Positions 1 through 5,484 of a DNA stretch of 5,754 nucleotides are shown piece by piece. A model generated the notes under the pieces. It was not told the DNA's origin and made no database searches. It saw only the letters and a program-made list of their open reading frames with translations. The translations under genes and the position numbers were made by a program. Position 1 is the stretch's first letter; every line of letters starts with the position of its first letter. Source of the stretch: Clostridiales bacterium (lineage in GTDB: Bacteria; Bacillota; Clostridia; Christensenellales; QALW01); NCBI GenBank assembly GCA_018376855.1, contig JAHAAN010000122.1, positions 1 to 5,754 on the forward strand, read 5' to 3'.

Positions 1-768
1 TCACAGGAGGTGCGCTATGGACTTATCCGAAATGCAAACCCGCGCGGCGGAGCTGCAAAGGAGATAAATCCGGCGGATATTGAAGAATTTCACCGCTGTG
101 CAGAACAAAACGGAATCAGCTGCATCCTCGCGCACGCACCCTACACGCTCAACGCCTGCTCTGCCGACGCCTCCGTGAGAGACTTTGCCTTCCGCACCAT
201 GACGGACGATCTGCTTCGCATGGAATATACGCCCGGAAATCTATATAATTTTCACCCGGGCAGCCATGTAGGGCAAGGCACGGAAGCGGGCATCGAACAA
301 ATCTCCGAACTGCTCAACCGTGTGCTCAAGCCGGAACAAACCACCGTTGTGCTGTTAGAAACAATGGCCGGAAAGGGCAGCGAGATCGGCAGCCGCTTTG
401 AAGAGCTGCGCGAAATCATCGACCGCACAGAGCTTCAGGACAAGCTAGGCGTGTGCCTGGATACCTGCCATGTTTATGACGCGGGCTATGACATCGTAAG
501 CGATTTAGACGGCGTACTTACGGAATTTGACCGCATCATCGGCTTAAACCGGCTTAAAGCGCTGCATTTGAACGACAGTAAAAATCCCTTTTGCTCCCAC
601 AAGGATCGCCATGAAAAAATTGGCCAGGGCAGCATTGGGCTTCCCGCTTTCTCGCGTCTGATCCGCCACGAAGCGCTGCAAGGGATTCCATGCTATCTGG
701 AAACACCCAACGAGCTGGAAGGATATGCGGCAGAAATCGCTTTGCTCAAGGAGGCATACGCACAATGA
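1..768 (+). CDS. nfo: Endonuclease IV (AP endonuclease, Nfo), 5'-partial
   Basis: This is a Zn-dependent apurinic/apyrimidinic endonuclease of base excision repair; it cuts DNA 5' of abasic sites and acts in the cytoplasm. The frame is open from base 1. Counting from the GTG at 10, all nine metal ligands of the TIM-barrel active site are visible: H42 (LAHAPYTLN), H82 (NFHPGSHVGQG), E117 (LLETMAGKGSE), D151 and H154 (CLDTCHVYD), H186 (LHLNDS), D199 and H201 (HKDRH), and E231 (YLETPNE). These match E. coli H69, H109, E145, D179, H182, H216, D229, H231 and E261, so about 27-30 N-terminal residues are missing, including the first beta strand. Family likeness begins at NPRGG (residues 10-14). The preceding residues do not resemble the usual stretch ending in FQFFTR, so the GTG at 10 is probably not the true start. 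The 3' end overlaps trmFO by 4 bases. Confidence 0.94.
   Translation, partial: SQEVRYGLIRNANPRGGAAKEINPADIEEFHRCAEQNGISCILAHAPYTLNACSADASVRDFAFRTMTDDLLRMEYTPGNLYNFHPGSHVGQGTEAGIEQISELLNRVLKPEQTTVVLLETMAGKGSEIGSRFEELREIIDRTELQDKLGVCLDTCHVYDAGYDIVSDLDGVLTEFDRIIGLNRLKALHLNDSKNPFCSHKDRHEKIGQGSIGLPAFSRLIRHEALQGIPCYLETPNELEGYAAEIALLKEAYAQ
5..67 (+). other. Possible foreign gene start: AGGAGG plus a 16-codon reading frame
   Basis: A canonical AGGAGG (5-10) sits 6 bases before an ATG at 17. That ATG opens a frame reading MDLSEMQTRAAELQRR and stops at TAA 65-67, out of frame with nfo. The peptide has the flavour of a protein N-terminus; for example, NAD-dependent DNA ligases often begin with a short helix of this kind. 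It is far too short to assign. It may be the start of another gene fused here to a truncated nfo by a deletion or an assembly error, or it may be coincidence. Confidence 0.25.
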
Positions 769-2072
769 AACAACCCGTAACCGTTATCGGCGCGGGCTTT
801 GCCGGCAGCGAAGCGGCGTATCAGCTGCTGCGGCGCGGCATTCCCGTGCGCATGTATGAAATGCGCCCCAAAAAAATGACGCCCGCGCATCGCACCGGCG
901 GCTTTGCCGAACTGGTATGCTCCAACTCTCTGCGCGCAGATCGGCTGGAAAACGGCCCGGGGCTTTTAAAGGAGGAAATGCGCCGAATCGGCTCGGTCGT
1001 CATGCGCCATGCGGACGCAAACCGCGTGCCCGCCGGCGGCGCGCTGGCCGTTGACCGCGAAGGCTTCTCCCGCGGAGTTACCGATGAGCTGAAAGCACAC
1101 CCGCTGTTTACGCTGCTGTGCCAAGAATGCACACAGATCCCCGACGGCCCCTGCATCATTGCGGCCGGTCCTCTCTGTTCGGACACGCTGGCACAGGCTG
1201 TTTCCGACCTAACGGGAGAAGACTCCCTGCATTTTTATGACGCCGCCGCCCCGATCGTTACAGCTGAATCGCTCAATATGCAAACGATTTTCCGTGCCGG
1301 ACGCTACGGCAGGGGGGACGACTACCTGAACTGCCCCATGACCCGCGAGGAATACGACGCGTTTGTGGATGCGCTCCTGCACGCCGAAACGGCGGAGGTT
1401 CACGGCTTCGAAGCAGACAATGTGTTTGAAGGCTGCATGCCCGTAGAGGTTATGGCAGCGCGCGGGCAGCAGTCTCTTGCTTTCGGCCCCCTGAAACCCA
1501 TCGGGCTGACGAATCCCCGCACAGGTAAGCATCCGTATGCGGTGGTTCAGCTCCGGCAGGACGACGCAGCAAGCTCCCTTTATAACTTAGTAGGCTTTCA
1601 GACGCATCTGAAATGGGGCGAGCAGCAGCGCGTGTTCCGCATGATTCCCGGCCTTGAAAACGCCGAATTCGTTCGCTACGGCGTGATGCACCGCAACACC
1701 TATCTATGTTCTCCGCGGCTGCTGAATCATGTATATCAGCTGCAAAAAAATCCGGACGTCTTTTTTGCAGGGCAAATCACCGGCGTGGAGGGATATATCG
1801 AATCCGCCGCATCGGGAATGTTGGCCGGAATTGCAATGGCGGCCTACATAAACGGGGAACCCCTCCCCGATTTTACCGCACGCACTGCAATCGGCGCGCT
1901 GGGGCGGTACGTTTCATCCGGCTCAGGCAAAAATTTTCAGCCCATGAACATCAATTTCGGCATTATTGAGCCGCTGAACGAACGCTACCGCGGCGGCAAA
2001 GCAGGCAAAAACCGCATGATCTCGGAACGCTCGCTTGCTTTTTTAGAATCCTTAGGCTATCCGGAAGCATAA
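765..2072 (+). CDS. trmFO: Methylenetetrahydrofolate--tRNA-(uracil-5-)-methyltransferase TrmFO
   Basis: This FAD- and folate-dependent enzyme makes 5-methyluridine at position 54 in the T-loop of tRNAs, taking the carbon from 5,10-methylene-THF and electrons from NAD(P)H. The 435-residue product has the usual length. It shows the FAD-binding GAGFAG loop (residues 9-14) after a hydrophobic strand, and the family block LVCSNSLRAD with C52. It also has FEGCMPVEVMA with C224; these two cysteines correspond to catalytic C53 and C226 of the Bacillus subtilis enzyme. Further family blocks are LNCPM (188-192), GPLKPIGLTNPRTG (241-254), GVMHRNTY and the C-terminal FAGQITGVEGYIESAASG (335-352). The ATG at 765 is chosen over an in-frame ATG at 690 because the protein then starts just before the FAD fold, and because AAGGAGG (748-754) lies 10 bases upstream. 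The ATGA overlap with nfo implies translational coupling. No terminator is visible after its stop. Confidence 0.97.
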   Translation: MKQPVTVIGAGFAGSEAAYQLLRRGIPVRMYEMRPKKMTPAHRTGGFAELVCSNSLRADRLENGPGLLKEEMRRIGSVVMRHADANRVPAGGALAVDREGFSRGVTDELKAHPLFTLLCQECTQIPDGPCIIAAGPLCSDTLAQAVSDLTGEDSLHFYDAAAPIVTAESLNMQTIFRAGRYGRGDDYLNCPMTREEYDAFVDALLHAETAEVHGFEADNVFEGCMPVEVMAARGQQSLAFGPLKPIGLTNPRTGKHPYAVVQLRQDDAASSLYNLVGFQTHLKWGEQQRVFRMIPGLENAEFVRYGVMHRNTYLCSPRLLNHVYQLQKNPDVFFAGQITGVEGYIESAASGMLAGIAMAAYINGEPLPDFTARTAIGALGRYVSSGSGKNFQPMNINFGIIEPLNERYRGGKAGKNRMISERSLAFLESLGYPEA

Positions 2073-2108
2073 GGGAAAAATTTCATGCACAATATTTAGC
2101 GAAAACAT

Positions 2109-2137
2109 TTGACACACTATACTATATTTGGTATAAT
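2109..2137 (+). promoter_or_regulatory. Strong SigA promoter of the pfl operon
   Basis: A perfect -35 TTGACA (2109-2114) and a perfect -10 TATAAT (2132-2137) are separated by exactly 17 bp. TG at 2129-2130 adds an extended -10 (TGG-TATAAT). Transcription should start near 2142-2145, just before the riboswitch. A TATAC (2118-2122) / GTATA (2131-2135) inverted repeat lies across the spacer and -10. Such a strong promoter fits a very abundant fermentation enzyme, with the riboswitch providing the gate. Confidence 0.93.
2111..2129 (+). repeat. Shared promoter-region sequence, copy A
   Basis: GACACACTATACTATATTT starts within the -35 of the pfl promoter. It resembles copy B at 5448-5467: 17 of 19 aligned bases agree, with a single one-base gap and an identical 9-base core, GACACACTA. 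It could be a common operator or chance in AT-rich DNA. Confidence 0.4.
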
Positions 2138-2150
2138 CGCAGTAAAGCGA

Positions 2151-2228
2151 TAGGTTGCTGCTACTGACGGAACAGGTGAATGAACACCGGGAAACAGCAT
2201 ACCGATAACAGCCGACCGTCTGGGCAGT
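2151..2228 (+). promoter_or_regulatory. ZTP riboswitch (pfl motif)
   Basis: This leader RNA aptamer for ZMP/ZTP signals a shortage of 10-formyl-THF. P1 is formed by GGT-TGCTG (2153-2160) with CAGCA-T-ACC (2195-2203), with one bulged T. P2 is GGTG (2175-2178) with CACC (2185-2188) around a 6-base loop. The junction carries the conserved GGAACAGG-type segment, and CACCGGGAAA follows. The 3' domain has the class signature CCGTCTGGGCA (2216-2226; commonly CCGCCUGGGCA). P3 can form from GCC (2211-2213) and GGC (2223-2225). The diagnostic pseudoknot is present as five pairs, GACGG (2166-2170) with CCGTC (2216-2220). Both strands differ from the commonest GGCG/CGCC version yet still pair, which is compensatory support. 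The gene it controls, pflB, is the one that gave the motif its name. Ligand binding should hold the CTGGGC strand and prevent the terminator at 2222, switching pfl on. Confidence 0.93.
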
Positions 2229-2258
2229 ATCGTAATAACGATGCCGCCCTTTTATTTT
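2222..2258 (+). terminator. Riboswitch-controlled intrinsic terminator
   Basis: Arm 2222-2233 (GGGCAGTATCGT) pairs with arm 2238-2249 (ACGATGCCGCCC) over 12 positions, with one A-C mismatch and one T-G wobble, around an AATA loop. TTTTATTTT (2250-2258) follows. The first four bases of the 5' arm are the GGGC of the riboswitch signature and P3, so terminator and folded aptamer exclude each other. This gives a transcriptional ON switch with ligand. Confidence 0.92.
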
Positions 2259-2297
2259 CGGCATATCGCCCAAAAGCAAACAAGGAGGAACACCAAC

Positions 2298-4529
2298 ATG
2301 GAACAATGGAACGGATTTACCGGCGGAAGCTGGCAGACAGATATTGACGTACGCGATTTTATTCAAAAAAACTATACGCCGTATGACGGCGACGCAGCCT
2401 TTCTTTGCGGCCCGACCGCGCGCACAACCGCGCTGCGCGAAAAGTTTGACGCGCTTCTGCGCGAGGAACGCGAAAAAGGCGGCGCACTGTATGTAGACAC
2501 GGAAACCGTAATCACCCCCACCGCTTTCGCCCCGGGGTATTTAGATCGGGAAAACGAAATCATCGTGGGCTTGCAGACGGACAAGCCTCTTGGCCGCGCC
2601 TGCAACCCCTTCGGCGGCATGAGAATGGTTCGGGAAGCCTGCAAGGCCTACGGATACACCGTTTCGGAAAAGATCGAAGACGAATTCCGTTTTCACAAAA
2701 CCCATAACGACGGCGTGTTTTCCGCCTATACTGACGAGATCCGCGCTGCACGCCACTGCGGGCTGATTACAGGGCTGCCCGACGCCTACGGGCGCGGCCG
2801 CATCATCGGCGACTACCGCCGCGTGGCGCTTTACGGCGTTGACCGCCTGATCGCACAGAAAAAAGCGGATAAAACCGAGATCGGCAAACGCCCCATGCTG
2901 GAGGAGACGATCCGCCTGCTGGAGGAGCTGAACGATCAGATCAAGGCATTAAACGACCTGAAAACGATGGCACTTTCTTACGGCCGCGATATTTCCGCTC
3001 CCGCCGCCAATGCACAGGAAGCCGTACAGTGGCTTTATTTTGCCTATCTTGCCGCGATCAAGGAGCAAAACGGCGCTGCTATGAGTCTCGGGCGAGTGTC
3101 CACCTTTTTGGATATTTATTTTGAGCGCGATCTCAAAGCAGGCGTGCTCACGGAAGAACGCGCACAGGAGATTATGGACGACTTTGTGCTGAAGCTGCGC
3201 ATGGCGCGCCATCTGCGCACGCCGGATTATAACGAGCTGTTCGGCGGCGACCCGATGTGGATCACAGAATCCCTCGGCGGTATCGGCGAGGACGGTCGGC
3301 ATCTTGTAACAAAGAATTGCTACCGTATGCTCAACACCTTATATAATCTGAACCCATCCGCCGAACCGAACCTAACCGTTCTTTGGTCTGAGCAGCTTCC
3401 GGAGAACTGGAAACGCTTTGTCGCTAAGGTTTCCTGCGACACAGACGCAGTACAGTATGAAAACGACGATGTGATGCGCCCTGCGGGGTACGGCGACGAT
3501 TATGCGATTGCCTGCTGCGTTTCCGCCATGAAGGTGGGCAAGCAAATGCAGTTCTTCGGCGCGCGCGCCAATCTGAGCAAACTGCTGCTGCTTTCCGTAA
3601 ACGGCGGGCGCGACGAGCTGAAGAACCAGCAGGTCGGTCCTGAAATGGAGATCTATCCCGACGAATATCTGGATTATAACACCGTTGTCAAGCGTTTGGA
3701 TTTCTATCGCCCGTGGCTGGCAAAAATGTATGTTTCAGCTATGAACATCATTCATTACATGCATGATAAATACGCATATGAAAAAACGCAGATGGCGCTT
3801 CACGACAGCGAAGTGCACCGCTTTATGGCCTTTGGCATCGCCGGCCTAAGCTGCCTTGCGGATTCGCTTTCCGCCATCAAATACGCCAAGGTAAAATGCA
3901 TCCGCGATCCTGAAACCGGACTGGTGGTGGATTATCAGGTGGAGGGCAGCTACCCTGCCTACGGCAACGACGACGACCGCGCGGATTCCATTGCATGCGA
4001 GCAGGCGGAAAAATTTTATGAAGCGCTGAAGATCAATCCGCTGTACCGCGGCGCGGAGCATACGCTTTCGATTTTGACGATTACCTCCAACGTGATGTAC
4101 GGCAAAAAAACGGGCAACACGCCGGACGGACGCCGCGTAGGTGAGCCGCTGGCGCCAGGCGCAAACCCAATGTCCGGCCGCGACGCCTCCGGTGCAATCG
4201 CCGCACTGAACTCGGTAGCAAAGCTTAAATACCGCTATTGCCGCGACGGGATTTCCAACACCTTCTCTATCGTACCGGAGGCACTTGGGAAAGACGAAGC
4301 CACCCGAACCGCAAACCTCGTAACGCTGATGGACGGCTACTTCAGCCAGGGCGCACAGCATCTGAACGTGAACGTGCTCAATCGTGAAACCCTGATGGCA
4401 GCCTATGAGCATCCTGAAGATTATCCGAACCTGACGATTCGCGTTTCCGGCTATGCGGTGAATTTTTACAAGCTCTCCCGCGAACAGCAGCGCGAAGTGA
4501 TTGCCCGCACCTTTCATGTAAAGATGTAA
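2298..4529 (+). CDS. pflB: Pyruvate formate-lyase (formate C-acetyltransferase)
   Basis: This glycyl-radical enzyme converts pyruvate and CoA to acetyl-CoA and formate in anaerobic mixed-acid fermentation; it is cytosolic, homodimeric and oxygen-sensitive. The product has 743 residues (E. coli PflB has 760). The PFL domain shows GLPDAYGRGRIIGDYRR (159-175) and DPMWITESLGG with the active-site Trp W321. The catalytic cysteine pair is C406-C407 in IACCVS (E. coli C418-C419), and the substrate-binding Arg is R423 in FFGARANL. The C-terminal glycine-radical domain has NTPDGRR (607-613), GANPMSGRD and RVSGYA with radical glycine G718 (E. coli G734). A short insert present before QHLNVNV in E. coli is absent here. 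The true-PFL motifs argue against diol dehydratase, choline lyase or other glycyl-radical relatives. The ATG at 2298 has AGGAGG (2283-2288) 9 bases upstream; the longer frame from 2241 would start inside the terminator. Expression is gated by the ZTP riboswitch, and pflA follows. Confidence 0.98.
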   Translation: MEQWNGFTGGSWQTDIDVRDFIQKNYTPYDGDAAFLCGPTARTTALREKFDALLREEREKGGALYVDTETVITPTAFAPGYLDRENEIIVGLQTDKPLGRACNPFGGMRMVREACKAYGYTVSEKIEDEFRFHKTHNDGVFSAYTDEIRAARHCGLITGLPDAYGRGRIIGDYRRVALYGVDRLIAQKKADKTEIGKRPMLEETIRLLEELNDQIKALNDLKTMALSYGRDISAPAANAQEAVQWLYFAYLAAIKEQNGAAMSLGRVSTFLDIYFERDLKAGVLTEERAQEIMDDFVLKLRMARHLRTPDYNELFGGDPMWITESLGGIGEDGRHLVTKNCYRMLNTLYNLNPSAEPNLTVLWSEQLPENWKRFVAKVSCDTDAVQYENDDVMRPAGYGDDYAIACCVSAMKVGKQMQFFGARANLSKLLLLSVNGGRDELKNQQVGPEMEIYPDEYLDYNTVVKRLDFYRPWLAKMYVSAMNIIHYMHDKYAYEKTQMALHDSEVHRFMAFGIAGLSCLADSLSAIKYAKVKCIRDPETGLVVDYQVEGSYPAYGNDDDRADSIACEQAEKFYEALKINPLYRGAEHTLSILTITSNVMYGKKTGNTPDGRRVGEPLAPGANPMSGRDASGAIAALNSVAKLKYRYCRDGISNTFSIVPEALGKDEATRTANLVTLMDGYFSQGAQHLNVNVLNRETLMAAYEHPEDYPNLTIRVSGYAVNFYKLSREQQREVIARTFHVKM

Positions 4530-4535
4530 AATTCC

Positions 4536-4566
4536 CCGGCGGAGCGCTGCTGCCGCCGGACTTTTT
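4536..4566 (+). terminator. GC-rich terminator-like hairpin between pflB and pflA
   Basis: CCGGCGG (4536-4542) pairs perfectly with CCGCCGG (4553-4559). AGC/GCT-type pairs can extend the stem inward. AC and then TTTTT (4562-4566) follow. The U-run is short and offset by two bases, so termination is probably partial. It begins 6 bases after the pflB stop and ends 31 bases before the pflA start. I see no convincing promoter between it and pflA. It most likely lowers pflA relative to pflB, or protects the 3' end of pflB mRNA. Confidence 0.72.
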
Positions 4567-4582
4567 CACCCGCACGGAAAAG

Positions 4583-4588
4583 AAAGGA
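4583..4588 (+). promoter_or_regulatory. Ribosome binding site deciding the pflA start
   Basis: AAAGGA lies 9 bases before the ATG at 4598 but only 3 bases before the in-frame ATG at 4592. The spacing favours 4598 as the start; the two options differ by two residues (MH). Confidence 0.6.
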
Positions 4589-4597
4589 CAAATGCAC

Positions 4598-5305
4598 ATG
4601 AAAGCACACATTCATTCGGTGCAGTCTCTCGGCACTGTGGATGGCCCCGGCCTGCGGTATGTCGTGTTTATGCAGGGCTGCCCGCTGCGCTGCTGCTACT
4701 GCCACAATCCGGATACATGGAAGCCGGCTTCGGGCACGGAGATCAGCGTGGAGGAGCTGACGGAGAAGATCCTGCGCTGCCGGCCGTATTTCAAAAACGG
4801 CGGCGGCGTAACCGTTTCGGGCGGAGAACCGCTTTTGCAGGCGGACTTCGTTGCCGAGCTGTTTGAAACGCTCCATCGCTTCGGCATTCACACGGCGTTA
4901 GACACCTCCTGCCACGGCAGCGCCGAACAGATCGAAGCTGTGCTGAAGCATACGAATCTGGCGTTAGCCGATGTAAAATTCACCGATGCCGAAGACTTTT
5001 CCCGTTACTGCCGCGGCGATCTGACCCGCACGGAGGCTTTTTTAAAAAAAACGGAGGAAATGCAGATCCCCGTATGGATCCGCCACGTTGTGGTTCCGGG
5101 GCTGAACGATACGCCCGAAAGCTTGCGCCGATTATATCAATTCGCACAGCGATTCGCAAATATCAAAAAAATCGAGTATCTTCCCTTCCGCAAGCTATGC
5201 ATGGAAAAATATCAGCAGCTCGGAATTCCCTTTCCCCTTGCGGACACACCTGAAATGGACGCGCAGCGTTTGCAGGAGCTGACAAAGGAGCTTCTGCTTC
5301 CCTGA
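4598..5305 (+). CDS. pflA: Pyruvate formate-lyase activating enzyme (radical SAM)
   Basis: This radical-SAM enzyme uses a [4Fe-4S] cluster and S-adenosylmethionine to abstract hydrogen from the PflB radical glycine, switching the lyase on under anaerobic conditions. The product has 235 residues (E. coli PflA has 246). It opens with HSVQSLGTVDGPGLRYVVFM. The cluster motif CxxxCxxC follows in GCPLRCCYCHNPDTW (C28, C32, C35; C33 is an extra cysteine). The SAM-binding SGGEPLLQ lies at 74-81, then DTSCHG (102-107), LADVKFTD (123-130) and WIRHVVVPGLND (160-171). No extra ferredoxin-like Cys cluster is inserted after the radical-SAM motif, which separates it from activases of the glycerol/choline-lyase type. 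It lies directly downstream of its substrate gene pflB, behind a terminator-like hairpin, which should keep this catalytic partner at lower levels. The in-frame ATG at 4592 is the alternative start. An A8 run near 5044-5051 leaves the frame intact. Confidence 0.96.
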   Translation: MKAHIHSVQSLGTVDGPGLRYVVFMQGCPLRCCYCHNPDTWKPASGTEISVEELTEKILRCRPYFKNGGGVTVSGGEPLLQADFVAELFETLHRFGIHTALDTSCHGSAEQIEAVLKHTNLALADVKFTDAEDFSRYCRGDLTRTEAFLKKTEEMQIPVWIRHVVVPGLNDTPESLRRLYQFAQRFANIKKIEYLPFRKLCMEKYQQLGIPFPLADTPEMDAQRLQELTKELLLP

Positions 5306-5322
5306 TATGATTCCATATTGAC

Positions 5323-5364
5323 AAGCCCATATTCGGCAACTCCTTGCTTGATATGGGCTTTTTT
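5323..5364 (+). terminator. Intrinsic terminator of the pfl operon
   Basis: AAGCCCATAT (5323-5332) pairs perfectly over 10 bp with ATATGGGCTT (5351-5360). The loop can fold further through GCAA (5336-5339) and TTGC (5344-5347). A run of six T (5359-5364) and more A/T follow the GGGC. It starts 18 bases after the pflA stop, so the pfl transcript ends here and the next gene is a separate unit. Confidence 0.93.
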
Positions 5365-5384
5365 ATATTTCCAAAACACCTGCG

Positions 5385-5412
5385 TTCACATTTCTATAAA
5401 AATTCTTATGTA
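5385..5412 (+). promoter_or_regulatory. Weak promoter candidate for the last gene
   Basis: TTCACA (5385-5390) and TATGTA (5407-5412) are 16 bp apart in the AT-rich stretch between the pfl terminator and the last gene. A lone TATAAA (5437-5442) has no acceptable -35. A promoter must lie somewhere in 5365-5470, because a strong terminator precedes it, but none is convincing. Confidence 0.25.
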
Positions 5413-5447
5413 AAAATCAGATCTGTTACTTATTTTTATAAAATTCG

Positions 5448-5467
5448 GACACACTAATACCATATTA
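5448..5467 (+). repeat. Shared promoter-region sequence, copy B
   Basis: This copy begins GACACACTA, as in copy A (2111-2129). It ends in a small perfect inverted repeat, TAATA (5455-5459), CCA, TATTA (5463-5467), just upstream of the ribosome binding site of the last gene. The position would suit an operator, but there is no independent evidence. Confidence 0.4.
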
Positions 5468-5484
5468 AAAAAGAGGTGATTTTT

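Noticed and set aside
690..764. An upstream in-frame ATG at 690 for trmFO
   Set aside because: It would overlap nfo by about 79 bases and add residues before the FAD-binding fold; the ATG at 765 has an SD and a classic ATGA overlap.
960..980. AAAGGAGG followed by ATG inside trmFO, as an internal start
   Set aside because: The spacing is only 2 bases and the site lies within conserved TrmFO sequence (LLKEEMRRIG).
2180..2297. A possible leader peptide starting at the ATG at 2180, with AGGTGA directly before it
   Set aside because: There is no spacing between the SD-like bases and the ATG, and the segment is fully explained by riboswitch P2, P3 and the terminator.
2241..2297. An upstream ATG at 2241 extending the pflB frame
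   Set aside because: It lies inside the 3' arm of the terminator, has no ribosome binding site, and the added residues are not PFL-like; the ATG at 2298 has AGGAGG at good spacing.
3846..4517. A 223-codon open frame on the minus strand within pflB
   Set aside because: It is a shadow of the well-supported pflB coding frame, with no recognisable protein features and no start signal.
5039..5062. T6A8 run followed by GGAGG and an ATG in pflA, as a frameshift site or internal start
   Set aside because: The frame continues normally into conserved PflA sequence, the SD-like bases lie downstream of the A-run rather than upstream, and they are only 2 bases from the ATG.
5318..5323. TTGACA after pflA as a -35 box
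   Set aside because: No -10-like hexamer lies 16-18 bases downstream, and the site overlaps the base of the operon terminator.
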